Assembly: GCA_019828565.1 (NCBI GenBank)
Contig: JAHDYR010000053.1
Span: 186,001 to 250,000 of the forward strand
Reading direction: 5' to 3'
Length of the DNA stretch: 64,000 nt
Source of the DNA: Carpediemonas membranifera
Lineage: Eukaryota > Fornicata
The position numbers were made by a program, and so were the translations under genes. The notes under the pieces are model-generated. The model ran no database searches. It was not told the origin of the DNA and saw only the letters and a program-made list of their open reading frames with translations. Numbering within the stretch: position 1 is the stretch's first letter; every line of letters begins with the position of its first letter. Below, in pieces: positions 29,896 to 39,377 of this stretch.

Positions 29896-30229
29896 CGATC
29901 ATTTCTTTTCAGGGTTCATCAGCTAGCAGCATCCCTCAAAACACAAGAAACCAGCATCATACAACACAAAGCGTCTTTACTACTAGTCACAACCGCTTTC
30001 CACCACTAGTGTCTCTCACAACAGACGAAGACGACGACGTCATGAGCTTCAGACGCCGGCAATGGACGACAGATGAGCGCGTAACAGACGAGCACAGACG
30101 CGAAAGAAGACAGCAGCGTTCGACACAGACGATGGACGACAGACGACGCATCTTTTCGTGCAGACCGACGACTGAAAGCACGACAGACCGATGGCACAGA
30201 CGAGGGCTGAAGTGGGTGAGTGGAGGTAG

Positions 30230-30250
30230 TGTGCTGCGCAGGATTAGAAT
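30230..30250 (+). repeat. Right 21-bp direct repeat of Fanzor locus A
   Basis: Exact partner of 28097-28117. Confidence 0.85.
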
Positions 30251-30536
30251 TGTTCAGTCTAAATCGCCGACGCCCTCATGTCCGCTACCCTTCTGGTGTA
30301 CGACAGGTGGGCCGTCAGACTGAACCTGTTCAGTCCTCTGGAGTTCATCCCAGGGGGGTCGACAGCCTAAGTCACCTTTACATGAATCCTCCACAAACCC
30401 TCTAAATACCACAGTTCAGAACCCTTAAACTGCACCACGCACTCGACCAGTTCTTATGATTGCTGATAAACACAGCTGCTCGGAATAGTACGTTCGTGCC
30501 CGGATTACAACATCGCAGTTTTAGGTGACGGTTGAG

Positions 30537-30578
30537 TTGCTATTGAAGGGTCGAAAAATGTGTTTATACTGCGCAACA
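30537..30578 (-). repeat. Dispersed TATAAACA repeat, reverse copy
   Basis: On the minus strand this reads TGTTGCGCAGTATAAACACA, then six bases, then GACCCTTCAATAGCA, nearly the same as the repeats at 50929-50972 and 53249-53292. It lies about 125 bp upstream of the pseudouridine synthase start. Confidence 0.8.
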
Positions 30579-30701
30579 GTTGAAGTTCAGTGTCAATGCT
30601 TCCTTGCGGTGTATGTAGATGTGGTCAGTTAGCCTGTTGCTCGGGTGGTTAACAAGGGTGAGGGAATAAAAAAGAGAGTTGAGGTTCAGGTTTGCTCTCG
30701 G

Positions 30702-32207
30702 ATGCACGGAAAGAAAGCAGACAGTCTGAAGGCTTGGGATGAGGAGGATCTTGAATCAATGGTCCAGGATGGCTGGAGATACGTTCGTCCTCGCATGCAC
30801 GAGTACAGGGCCTTCGTGAAAGGCCGCTGGCTTGGCCGCACGATCCTTGACGTTCTAACTGATGAATTCCGTGCCTTCAACCGCGAATACTACCAGCGTG
30901 CGATCGAGATAGGCAAGATCCGCATTGTTCTTCCAAACACAGAGGAGCCCATCAACGTCGGCCCCGATTTCATCGTTGGCAACAACATGCAGATCAGGCA
31001 CATGGTCCACCGTCACGAGGCACCCATCCCTGACACCCTGCCTGCGGTTACTCGAGTCACCGACGAGTTTGTGGCCGTTGGTAAGCCTGCCGGGCCCCCA
31101 GTTCATTCATGCGGCCGGTTCTTCGATAACACGCTATGCTCACTCATCGGGCACGTCAGACCCGACCTAGAGGGCCTTCACCCAGTCCATAGACTTGACC
31201 GGCTCACGTCAGGCACCCTTGTCTTCGCAAGATCAGCCGTGTGCGCAGAGAAGGTGAGGCAGGCGATGACGGACAAGAAGACATGCAAGGTCTACCTTGC
31301 CAAGATCAAGGGCTCGATCGGGCCAGACCCTCTACTCGTGTCCGTTTCGCTGATCGTCCGAGACGCAGCCAAGGGTGTCTGCGAAACAGTCCTTGATGGC
31401 CTCGAGAAAATCGAATCAGATCTTCCTGTCGGAGTCAGGCGGGTTAGGAATAAGGAGGAGGTCGATTCAGTCGAGCAATCGTTTACAGGTTTCATCGCCC
31501 AAGAGGCGGAGGAGGAGAAGAAGCTGAGGAAGCAACTCGTGGCCAACAGTCGCGCGGCAAAGCGGGCTCGCACGGAGGCAGGGTCAGTCGACGTCCCGGT
31601 GCCCAAGCGATTCTCTGCCAAGATGTCGCACACACTCATCGCCCAAATCTCCACGGACGAAGTGTCCGGCACTTCCATTGTCATGTGCCGACCCATGACC
31701 GGCCGGACGCACCAGATCCGCCTCCACCTGCTGCATCTGGGCACGCCCATCGTTAACGACCCATGCTACGGCGGCGACCCCCTCGCTGAGCCTGAGACTC
31801 TTGCTCCAGTCCCGCTGGCCCACGCCGACTCCATATGGGACGCTAAGAGACCGGAGGGCGACTGCCCCCTCTGCGACGAACAGCGGTCGATGGAGGCGCA
31901 GTTTATGGCTGCGAAGGAACGGGGGGATGAGGACGATGAGATGGTCACCACCCGGCCCAAGCTCATGGTCGAACCGAGCGGCAGTCTACACACCTCGGCA
32001 TTGCTCAGGAATCGTTGGTTCTACCGTTATATTTGTCTGCACGCCGCAGCGTACAATGTGATGGGCACGGTCGTCTCGAGCCCCCTTCCCCCGTGGTTTG
32101 TGGAGACTAGCACAGCTGCGACCATGACCAGCCTTATCACTGGGGGTCGGGTGTCCTGGGACGACGTCATGGCTTGTCAGACCGGGGCGGGAGCCAAGGA
32201 GGAGTAG
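30702..32207 (+). CDS. RNA pseudouridine synthase, RluA family (Pus9/Rib2/RPUSD2-like)
   Basis: Isomerises uridine to pseudouridine, in Pus9/RPUSD2 relatives at tRNA position 32 or in mRNA. 501 residues from ATG 30702 (the frame is open upstream only to a GTG). The N-terminus has the Pus9-type lead DGWRYVRPRMHEYRAFVKGRWLGRTILDVL, an S4-like segment, VGKPAGPPVHSCGRF, the catalytic-Asp motif HRLDRLTSGTLVFA, KVYLAKIKG and the C-terminal GRTHQIRLHLLHLGTPIVNDPCYGG. An insertion of about 100 residues with Glu/Lys-rich sequence splits the catalytic domain, and a Cys-containing tail follows. Confidence 0.9.
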   Translation: MHGKKADSLKAWDEEDLESMVQDGWRYVRPRMHEYRAFVKGRWLGRTILDVLTDEFRAFNREYYQRAIEIGKIRIVLPNTEEPINVGPDFIVGNNMQIRHMVHRHEAPIPDTLPAVTRVTDEFVAVGKPAGPPVHSCGRFFDNTLCSLIGHVRPDLEGLHPVHRLDRLTSGTLVFARSAVCAEKVRQAMTDKKTCKVYLAKIKGSIGPDPLLVSVSLIVRDAAKGVCETVLDGLEKIESDLPVGVRRVRNKEEVDSVEQSFTGFIAQEAEEEKKLRKQLVANSRAAKRARTEAGSVDVPVPKRFSAKMSHTLIAQISTDEVSGTSIVMCRPMTGRTHQIRLHLLHLGTPIVNDPCYGGDPLAEPETLAPVPLAHADSIWDAKRPEGDCPLCDEQRSMEAQFMAAKERGDEDDEMVTTRPKLMVEPSGSLHTSALLRNRWFYRYICLHAAAYNVMGTVVSSPLPPWFVETSTAATMTSLITGGRVSWDDVMACQTGAGAKEE

Positions 32208-32300
32208 GCCGTTGGTGTGGGGCATGTGGATAAGTGTGCTTCGCCCATGGCTTTATAACGGGCTTCATCCTAGTCGACCCAGACCATGGTAAAAGGTAAT

Positions 32301-32798
32301 TTAAAAGTCGTTTTCCGTGATATGCTTCAGCAAGCCCTTCGAGGCGTCCTCCACGATGTCCAGCACGTGGTTGAACCCGTTCGCCCCACCGTAGTATGGG
32401 TCAGGCACGGGTTGGTTGTGGAACTGCTCGGAGAACTCAGTGAAGAGCGAGAGATGGCCGCTAAAGCCCTTGGGGCATACACGCTGGCAGTTGGAGAGGT
32501 TAGAATCGTCCATGGCGAGGATGTAGTCGAAATCACGGAAATCCTGCTTCGAGAGCTGGCGGGCGCGGAGGGAGCTCAGGTCATAGCCACGCTTCTTAGC
32601 AGCGGCAGCAGACCGAGAATCGGGTGATTCGCCAACGTGATAGGCCGCTGTGCCACAGCTGTCGACCTTAATGTCCCCTGCAAGCCCTTCGCGCTTCACG
32701 ATCGTTCCAAAGACACCGTCGGCGGTAGGAGAGCGACAAATATTTCCGAGGCACACGAATAGCACCGAGATAGTGTTCTTGGGGCCGGATGTGACCAT
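32301..32798 (-). CDS. ACP1: Low-molecular-weight protein tyrosine phosphatase
   Basis: 165 residues with the C-x5-R-S/T signature VCLGNICRSPTA near the N-terminus, the central SAAAAKKRGYDLSSLRARQL, DYILAMDDSNL, and the general-acid Asp loop PVPDPYYGG. All catalytic residues are present and the length is normal for the family. ATG 32798 lies 44 bp from the ATG of the divergent RIIa-like gene, so both share one tiny promoter. Confidence 0.95.
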   Translation of the reverse strand: MVTSGPKNTISVLFVCLGNICRSPTADGVFGTIVKREGLAGDIKVDSCGTAAYHVGESPDSRSAAAAKKRGYDLSSLRARQLSKQDFRDFDYILAMDDSNLSNCQRVCPKGFSGHLSLFTEFSEQFHNQPVPDPYYGGANGFNHVLDIVEDASKGLLKHITENDF

Positions 32799-32842
32799 TG
32801 CTGTTCGATTTGCGCAAATCTGGCAAAACTATCCAAAACCGC
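32799..32842. promoter_or_regulatory. 44-bp bidirectional promoter
   Basis: The complete gap between two divergent start codons. It contains CAAATCTGGCAAAAC (32815-32829), which recurs at 35563-35577 just before another start codon. Leaders must be only a few bases long or transcription must start inside the neighbouring gene. Confidence 0.6.
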
Positions 32843-35473
32843 ATGAGTGGCGACAAAGACGACAGGAGCCGCACAGTCACTGCGAACAAAGAGGACAAGC
32901 GGCGATATCTCAGCGAGCATCCAGAAGTTCGGAAAATGTTGACGCTTTTCATCTCTAGGTGCATTGAGGAGCATCCAGCGTCCGTTGAGGCCTTTTCCTG
33001 CGAGTTTTTCAGCGATCCAGCTATGCCAGACCTTGTTGCACAGCGTGTGGGCCTTCCAGATGCGACCTCGCTCCGCCCACCGGTCATTCCCCGCACCCCC
33101 ATCTCGACTGCGCCCATGATCATCCCCCTCGGCGTCATGGACTCTGCTGTCCAAGCTAGCCAAGATGATGCCCCCATGTTCGTCCCAGACGTCCTTCCCC
33201 GCGCAGACTTGTCTGAACCGTCGAAGTTTAGCAGTCTGATGCCTATGTCTTTCGACGAGTTGCCCGAGCCCGTCTCCCAAAAGATATCCATTGCTGAGAG
33301 CGACATGGGTAAGATTCAGATGTACACGATGCCCGAGTTCTTCCACCTAGCCCTGGAAACTGCCGAGGCAGACAAGGCCGTTGTTGTCTTGATGCTCTTG
33401 TACGGCGCCAAGAAGGCGCTACATGTTCAGACGGGGTCCTTGTGTCAGTATTCACTGATGAGACGCATCGCAGGGTCGGCTCCCTCTCTCTTCGAGGCCT
33501 TTGCTCAGTTACACCCCGCCATCGCCGGGCTGGGCAAGCTCGAGATCGCTGAGGGCGACCTTTCTCATGTAACCAAGCTGTTCAGCCGCACTTTCTTCGT
33601 AACTTCAAACCTGCTCTTCGGGCAGACCCAACCTGACACAGTCGACTGGGAATCGACTCGGGTTGACCTGCTCCCGACTCCGGCACTCATCGTTCACTCG
33701 CCCCACATCAGTGCCGGCTGCAGCGGCAAGGTTTACAGATTCCTGCCTGTTGTAGTGGGCAATACGGCGACGTTGTTCATGTCGCTGATCAACCCATCTT
33801 TTATCGATCAGATGGTGTATCAGATACGGAGATTCGGGATGAGACCGCAAGATGTGACAAACGTGGGTGATATTGTCAGGAGAGCGGTCATGGAATCTAA
33901 CAGGGGACTGAAAGCACTCGAGATGGGAGTGACAGTCAATCAAATTGTGCTTATAATCGATGGAATTGACCCTGACTGGCTTCGAGGCGAGATAGATTTC
34001 ATCGATCTTCATGTCCGAATCATAGAATCTTCAACCGGCGCCCCAGTCAACCGCGAATCTTTTATCCCAGATCTCGAATCCGATCGCACCATCATGTTCC
34101 AGTTCCTCGAGTATCAGTTCGCTGGCACTCCGGAAGACTTGTGTAGAGTCGCTCTCTTCTCTCGCGACGCGGTATCGTCAATCAAATTCGATGATTCTGA
34201 GTATCTTGAAACCAAATCCTCGGTAATCCGCCGCATCAAGAGATCTTTCCGGATTGCCGGAATGCACCCAGATCGACTCAACGACTCGCTCTGGTCTGTC
34301 GTGCCGGAGACTTCTCACCGCGCCCTTGCCCTCCCCGGCGCCGCTGCCGGTACACATTGGACCCCGCTTGCCCAGCTTATCTCCTCCCTCGTCGAGCTCT
34401 TCGTCTTTGGCCGCGTGCACTTTAAGAACCAAGAGAACGACGGCACCCCCCCACCGCCGCTCAACACGGTTCTTTGCGGCGTCGGCATGCTTGCGCACGG
34501 CCCAATTGCCGCCGAACTGGTCCACCACCACGAGACATGCCCGCTGGTCGACCAGAAGTACCACCAGTTGATGGACTCACCCTTCCATGAGTGCAGATGC
34601 ACCCTGCCCGGCCTAGAAACAGCCTTTGCACACCCTATGGCTAGGAACCCGTCCCTTCGCACACTTCTCCACGTCGACCCGCTCTGTCACTTGCCCATCA
34701 GCCGACTGTACTCCGTCCAAATCACTCCGAGAACGCTGCTAGTGTGCCTATGGTCTTGCATGCGGCGTCACTGGGATAAGTCGACCTTCTTCTTGACCAC
34801 ACCCCAGTGTCATTGTGTCGCGTGTGCGGCAGACGTCCCGGTCGAGTCGCCCGAGTCGATGACGAGCATCACGACAACTGCTCCGGCCGTACTTCCTATC
34901 ATGAGCCGCTATGGCCTCATTTTCCACAGTGGGAGTGAGAAGCTGACTGTACTTTATGATCGGAAGAGAGCCTTTGACTCAATCAAAGCGACAGTTGATC
35001 GGCTGAAGATTGAGGGCGATATCGATGGCCGGGTTGACTCACTCAACCACGAGGAGATTCTTCGGCAGATCCGAGCGGCTGAGTTATCTGACGCTGAGCT
35101 CGACACACCCGAATTACATGTGCTCGACGAGTATACATTAATGCGGACCCCTCTTGGCCAGAGCATCCGGAACCGGGTCTCAATCGATGACTTCGACTCC
35201 ATCGTGCGGCCAGTGATGGTGGGGGCGACGCACCTGACCCGGCTGGGCGCGCTTGTGGAATACTTCTACCCGCGGAAGAAGGCCGAGGCTGACCAAAGGC
35301 CGGCAACACCGACAGACGACGCTGAGATCGGCGTGGAGGCGGAAAAGCCCCTCTCAGGCCAGCCATTGAGCGAGGACTTCTGCGCCATGGCGGCCGTGCC
35401 GTCGCTCGTGCTCAGCGGCGCTTTTGGGACGGTGGCTGAGCGACTTGATGGCATCCCAGGACTGATGGTGTGA
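32843..35473 (+). CDS. Large protein with N-terminal RIIa-like dimerisation motif
   Basis: 876 residues from ATG 32843 (the frame opens earlier at a TTG). Residues about 20-60 (RRYLSEHPEVRKMLTLFISRCIEEHPASVEAFSCEFF) look like the RIIa/Dpy-30-type docking helices common in axonemal proteins. The rest is mixed alpha/beta sequence I do not recognise, with several Cys/His pairs in the middle (HETCPLVDQ, HECRC, CHCVACAA) and an acidic, unstructured C-terminus. A ciliary role is a guess from the RIIa motif only. Confidence 0.6.
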   Translation: MSGDKDDRSRTVTANKEDKRRYLSEHPEVRKMLTLFISRCIEEHPASVEAFSCEFFSDPAMPDLVAQRVGLPDATSLRPPVIPRTPISTAPMIIPLGVMDSAVQASQDDAPMFVPDVLPRADLSEPSKFSSLMPMSFDELPEPVSQKISIAESDMGKIQMYTMPEFFHLALETAEADKAVVVLMLLYGAKKALHVQTGSLCQYSLMRRIAGSAPSLFEAFAQLHPAIAGLGKLEIAEGDLSHVTKLFSRTFFVTSNLLFGQTQPDTVDWESTRVDLLPTPALIVHSPHISAGCSGKVYRFLPVVVGNTATLFMSLINPSFIDQMVYQIRRFGMRPQDVTNVGDIVRRAVMESNRGLKALEMGVTVNQIVLIIDGIDPDWLRGEIDFIDLHVRIIESSTGAPVNRESFIPDLESDRTIMFQFLEYQFAGTPEDLCRVALFSRDAVSSIKFDDSEYLETKSSVIRRIKRSFRIAGMHPDRLNDSLWSVVPETSHRALALPGAAAGTHWTPLAQLISSLVELFVFGRVHFKNQENDGTPPPPLNTVLCGVGMLAHGPIAAELVHHHETCPLVDQKYHQLMDSPFHECRCTLPGLETAFAHPMARNPSLRTLLHVDPLCHLPISRLYSVQITPRTLLVCLWSCMRRHWDKSTFFLTTPQCHCVACAADVPVESPESMTSITTTAPAVLPIMSRYGLIFHSGSEKLTVLYDRKRAFDSIKATVDRLKIEGDIDGRVDSLNHEEILRQIRAAELSDAELDTPELHVLDEYTLMRTPLGQSIRNRVSIDDFDSIVRPVMVGATHLTRLGALVEYFYPRKKAEADQRPATPTDDAEIGVEAEKPLSGQPLSEDFCAMAAVPSLVLSGAFGTVAERLDGIPGLMV

Positions 35474-35562
35474 GGGTTTTGTTACATTAGACTGCTATAA
35501 ATAGGGGTGTACGTTTCAGGGCACAGCTTCATGCTGCTGACACAGCTTGAGTCATGTTGTGT

Positions 35563-35577
35563 CAAATCTGGCAAAAC
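35563..35577 (+). promoter_or_regulatory. CAAATCTGGCAAAAC promoter element, second copy
   Basis: The 15-bp word found in the bidirectional promoter at 32815-32829 recurs 7 bp before ATG 35585, in the same orientation to the plus-strand gene. Confidence 0.5.
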
Positions 35578-35584
35578 ACAGCAA

Positions 35585-36685
35585 ATGAGCGCAAGAATCC
35601 TTACTTTCCTTTCTGTAATCCTAATTTGCTGGTGCTTGACGCCGTATGTTGCTACTGGCGAGCATGGAGCTTTCCCTGTTTCCGAAGAGAGTCTTGTTGC
35701 CACGTACACCACCTCTGTGGGGGACATCACCGTGTCCTCCTCGGAAGACCGCCCCACACAGGTTATATTCACTCAAACTGCCTCTGAGTCTGAGAATGTT
35801 CACGACTTTGCTGTTAGCGCCTGGTTTGATGGTGTTGGCGACATTATCATCGCAAACGACGCTGTTCTGAGCGGTGCCAAGGCCGGTCTGATTCTTGCCG
35901 AGTACCCTGTCGTCGATGCCCCCTATACAACTACGGACACGTTCTTCGGCATGATCGATCACACGATTACCGTTTCCCCCAGCGACGATGGCACCGTCCA
36001 CGTCCACAACGAGTTTACCGTCAACGACGCCACCCGCGATGACACCGCCTACGTTGTATTCAACCTCTGGACCATCGGCGCGGTTGTTAAGACAGTCACT
36101 GAGCAGCAGATGAACACTGCCGCTGCCACCCTCTCCCTGATCACCACCGGGTTCACCTGCATGACGGCCCAGGTCCTCGGCGGCGACGAAACCGGCGAAC
36201 TCACCGAGCGCATCGTCTGGGGTCGTATCACTCCCGAGGACGTCGAGCTCGTCTTCGCGACGGCCGAGGAGCAGGGTGTGGCTGGACTAGCTGCCCTCGA
36301 CGCCCCAGGAGACGTCGCTACGGCCGTTGGCATCGTGCCTGGCTGGTCCTCCATTTGTGACGCGATTGAGGATTCATTCCCCAACTGGGTCCAGAACGAA
36401 TCAGATATTTCCGCCGAATCTCTCACGAATCTTTTCCGGAAGAACATCCACTACAAGGAGTGCGCCGTGGGCGTTCTCCAAGACATGGACACCGAGTTCA
36501 CCCAGTACCAGCAGGAGCTATGGGACGGCTACAACAAGTTCACCGAGTCCATTGAGGGCGAGGAAGGTGCCATGGAGCGCATGGAGGCTGAGAAGGAGCG
36601 GCTCAGTGCCGTAATCGACTCGAGATTTGAGGAGATGAAGGCTAGCTTGCAGGATAAGGTCACCGAGAAGTGTGGTGAGCTGTGA
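35585..36685 (+). CDS. Predicted secreted protein, unknown family
   Basis: 366 residues from ATG 35585, chosen because it starts a clear signal peptide (MSARILTFLSVILICWCL, then PYVATGE). The mature part is beta-rich and acidic and ends in a coiled coil (EEGAMERMEAEKERLSAVIDSRFEEMKASLQDKV). No C-terminal membrane anchor or retention signal is visible. Family not recognised. Confidence 0.7.
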   Translation: MSARILTFLSVILICWCLTPYVATGEHGAFPVSEESLVATYTTSVGDITVSSSEDRPTQVIFTQTASESENVHDFAVSAWFDGVGDIIIANDAVLSGAKAGLILAEYPVVDAPYTTTDTFFGMIDHTITVSPSDDGTVHVHNEFTVNDATRDDTAYVVFNLWTIGAVVKTVTEQQMNTAAATLSLITTGFTCMTAQVLGGDETGELTERIVWGRITPEDVELVFATAEEQGVAGLAALDAPGDVATAVGIVPGWSSICDAIEDSFPNWVQNESDISAESLTNLFRKNIHYKECAVGVLQDMDTEFTQYQQELWDGYNKFTESIEGEEGAMERMEAEKERLSAVIDSRFEEMKASLQDKVTEKCGEL

Positions 36686-36803
36686 GGTAAATGTGCTTGT
36701 TACTGTGTGATGGAGGCGTGCTGGAGTTGTGTGTTGGCCAACTCTTGAAGTCTACAATGAAGTCTTGAGAGATTGGGGATGACTTGTCAGGGCGATGAGC
36801 TGA

Positions 36804-37871
36804 ATGAAAGTGATGATAGACGAGATGGACGGAGATGGTATTGATAGAAAAGAAGGTCTTAAGGCAGCATACCGGTTATCCATTGCTGCAACCTCCTCTA
36901 TCCCTGGGAACATCCCATCGCTTCTCTTACAAGCATACGCCAGACAGTTTCGCGAAGAAATGTCTCCAATCGTCGGCATAGAAACCAATTTCGCTTCATT
37001 AAGCGTGAATTCACTGGAAACCGTGCTCTCAAAGATCCCGCCCCTCATTGGTAACTCGCAACTCCTCCTCGACCGCGCCCGTTCCATCCTCACAGACGGC
37101 GCTCCACTGAGCATGAACATCGAGCTCGCGGATGGCGATGACCTCCCGGTCGCCCTGCACACCCTGCTCCAGGGAACACTGTGGGCCTGCCTGATGGGTG
37201 CGGGAGCTAACCCCGATCTCGAGGACAGGCTATCCATCTCCAGAGAGCACTGCATGGCCGAGAGCAAGGTCCTATGGTTCCTCTGTCGCAAGTTCTTCTT
37301 CAGTTGGTCTGTTGCCGAGAAGGACAGCGAGTATGTCTGCGGTGAACGCTTCAACGACACTTACCGCATGTACATGGGCCGACTCTTCATGGCATTTACT
37401 TGCCCATGTAACGGATTCATCAGACTCCTAATGCCCAGAGCGCTCGAGGTCTACAGCGATGGAAGTACGTACATCGCAAGGACGCCCAAAGGCCTGTGGG
37501 GCTGGGGGCTGAACGACTGCTTTCAGCTAGGCTTTACGTCGGGCAGGCGTCCTTTAACTAACCCGACCCGTCTCACCTTCCCAACCTGCCCCAAGCTTAC
37601 CGAGTACGAGACCAGCCTGCCCCCCTGGCGCAAGGAAGCTCTCGTACTCAAGCTGCTCATCCAGGCAAGCAGGACGCTTATTCTCACCCCAGTTGGCCCA
37701 TTCATGACTGGCCCCATGTTCGGACACGCCCCAGTCGCTTTGGGCGATCCCCGTAAGTTCAACCGGCTCCCGGTGCCATCAGGGTTTGTCCCAGATCAGG
37801 TCATATGGAGACAGGAAACCATAGTTCTCTCGTCACAAAACAGACAGGTTATCGTTGGTGACAAGGGATGA
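36804..37871 (+). CDS. RCC1-repeat-like protein, short
   Basis: 355 residues. The N-terminal half is helical and unrecognised (SLLLQAYARQFREEMSP; LVALHTLLQG-like). The C-terminal half carries a partial RCC1-type blade (GLWGWGLNDCFQLGF...PTRLTFP) and a second weak one (VPDQVIWRQETIVLSSQNRQVIVG). The ending resembles the C-terminal gene of this window (63586-64000), so both may belong to one expanded family. Too few blades are visible for a complete seven-bladed propeller. Confidence 0.6.
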   Translation: MKVMIDEMDGDGIDRKEGLKAAYRLSIAATSSIPGNIPSLLLQAYARQFREEMSPIVGIETNFASLSVNSLETVLSKIPPLIGNSQLLLDRARSILTDGAPLSMNIELADGDDLPVALHTLLQGTLWACLMGAGANPDLEDRLSISREHCMAESKVLWFLCRKFFFSWSVAEKDSEYVCGERFNDTYRMYMGRLFMAFTCPCNGFIRLLMPRALEVYSDGSTYIARTPKGLWGWGLNDCFQLGFTSGRRPLTNPTRLTFPTCPKLTEYETSLPPWRKEALVLKLLIQASRTLILTPVGPFMTGPMFGHAPVALGDPRKFNRLPVPSGFVPDQVIWRQETIVLSSQNRQVIVGDKG

Positions 37872-37933
37872 CAATGAGAGCGAAAGACGTTCGAGCTCAC
37901 AACATGACAACAATGATTGTGTCGTAAACGCCG

Positions 37934-39262
37934 CTAATCGTGCTTTTTATCTCCGATATCCAGACCACTAAGGGCCTGATAAAGCTCCGGCCGAGACTGC
38001 TGGATTATCTCCATCGACAGTTCGACTTGGGCCTTCTGTAATCCGTCAGTAAACCTCTTGTTCGGCTTGAAATACTTCAGGTACCCGTTCCACTCGGTCG
38101 ACCGGAGCCTGGCTTTCCTGCTGATCGCCTCCTTGACCCTACCCGCGAACTGCTGGGGCGACTCACCCGGCTCAATCGACATGGGCGGGAGGAAGTAGAC
38201 ATCGCCCACAATCGCCCAGCCGTGCCACAGCTTCAGGATGTACTTGGTGAACGACTCGCGCTTGGAGTTCCAGTACACGTTGGAGAACATAAAGTTGTAC
38301 TTGATGGCGACCGGGCAGACATCGGCCCCGAGTTGGAAGGCCCCAACCTTAAACTGCACTGTAAACTTGTTGTTGACGCAGACGCCTTCAGGAAACACGA
38401 GCATGGGTGCCTTAGTGGTGTCAGCAATATGGTCCTTCATGACCTGGATCACCTGCTGCCTATCTTTTGCGACGAGTCGGTTGAACCATACGCAGTCGTA
38501 CATCTTGAGCATCCTTTGGATCCATCTGAGCCACCCGCCCTGCTCCTGTCCTATGGTGGAGAACGGCTGAGCTCCAAGCAGGACGAGGAAGTCGATCAGG
38601 GAGGTGTGGTTGGCCACGTAAATCTGGTTGGGACGGCGGGATGGGATCATCCCGTGGTATACGATCACGGCGGACCAGGACGCCATGGTGCAGCGGGAGG
38701 CCCAGCAGAGCAGCGCTTGGAGGCGGGGGCGGGTGGTTGACTCCATGTTGAGTCGAAAAGTAAAGTGTGCGGCCCAGATGAGGGCGAAGAGCAGGATGAA
38801 GACGAGGCTGTATACCACTGCCCAGGCCAGGCGGAGTGGGAAGACGATGAATGTCCGGAAAGTGACGCCAATCAGATAACCGATCAAAAGCGACAGGTTC
38901 CAATTCCATGCGCGATTCTTGGGCGTCTTGAAGCACTCGGAGAACTGGTCCTGGATGACTGACTGGAACGCGGCAGTTGCGGCCTCCAGGACGCCGAAGC
39001 TGTCGAGGAGTGGATGGACAGGCTCGCCTGGTGATGGCGGTGGAAGCGCGGTTTGGTCTCTAAGGTACCGAATCACCTTTGATTCCACTGTTCGTTCGAT
39101 CGTTGCCTTCTTGTTGGCGTGCTTGCCCACGATGCCGGCGAAGAACTCGTTCTCGAAGCTATCATCCGGCATATAGTCCGTAGCACCCAACGGAGGTGAA
39201 TTCACACCTCTAAATATGCCCAGGCTCTTCACCCGTGGCATCTTTCCCTTGCTCCCGCCCAT
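37934..39262 (-). CDS. Glycerol-3-phosphate acyltransferase, GPAT3/4-like
   Basis: Transfers an acyl chain to glycerol-3-phosphate in glycerolipid synthesis at the ER. 442 residues with two hydrophobic stretches near residues 135-180 (LLIGYLIGVTFRTFIVFPLRLAWAVVYSLVFILLFALIW split by a short loop), the acyltransferase H-x4-D box (V-A-N-H-T-S-L-I-D), the FPEGVCVNN motif and VCPVAIKYN. The sequence pattern around the boxes is that of vertebrate GPAT3/4 and LPCAT rather than bacterial PlsC. ATG 39262. Confidence 0.9.
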   Translation of the reverse strand: MGGSKGKMPRVKSLGIFRGVNSPPLGATDYMPDDSFENEFFAGIVGKHANKKATIERTVESKVIRYLRDQTALPPPSPGEPVHPLLDSFGVLEAATAAFQSVIQDQFSECFKTPKNRAWNWNLSLLIGYLIGVTFRTFIVFPLRLAWAVVYSLVFILLFALIWAAHFTFRLNMESTTRPRLQALLCWASRCTMASWSAVIVYHGMIPSRRPNQIYVANHTSLIDFLVLLGAQPFSTIGQEQGGWLRWIQRMLKMYDCVWFNRLVAKDRQQVIQVMKDHIADTTKAPMLVFPEGVCVNNKFTVQFKVGAFQLGADVCPVAIKYNFMFSNVYWNSKRESFTKYILKLWHGWAIVGDVYFLPPMSIEPGESPQQFAGRVKEAISRKARLRSTEWNGYLKYFKPNKRFTDGLQKAQVELSMEIIQQSRPELYQALSGLDIGDKKHD

Positions 39263-39377
39263 TTAGTATGATCCGTGCTTGACACTTGCCGGTGACTTCT
39301 CAACAGTACTTTGCGAACCCCACACCGACACAAGCAGACCAAGCCCGCATCAGCCCAGCTGAGCCAGCGCTGTCTCT

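Larger units (their letters stand above)
28097..30250 (-). mobile_element. Fanzor locus A between 21-bp direct repeats
   Basis: A 2.1-kb stretch bounded by an exact 21-bp direct repeat (28097-28117 and 30230-30250, core CTGCGCAGGATTAGAAT). The left copy starts on the SET gene ATG. Inside lies a decayed Fanzor gene, a 14-bp palindrome at its 3' side (28207-28220), a 22-bp palindrome at its 5' truncation point (29874-29895) and a 330-bp non-coding 5' region rich in GACAGACGA-like words. No transposase frame is present. Element status is inferred from the repeats and the gene family. Confidence 0.6.
29896..30701. other. Non-coding region between Fanzor A and the pseudouridine synthase
   Basis: 29896-30229 is the 5' part of locus A and is full of degenerate GACAGACGA words. 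30230-30250 is the right direct repeat. 30251-30701 is the upstream region of the pseudouridine synthase, with a reverse copy of the locus C repeat at 30537-30578 and the words CCTTAAACTGCAC and CGACCAG at 30423-30450. No convincing gene seen. Confidence 0.5.

Noticed and set aside
29987-30323. Short frames in the GACAGACGA-rich region
   Set aside because: Low-complexity, no conserved counterpart in loci B or C; treated as non-coding 5' region.
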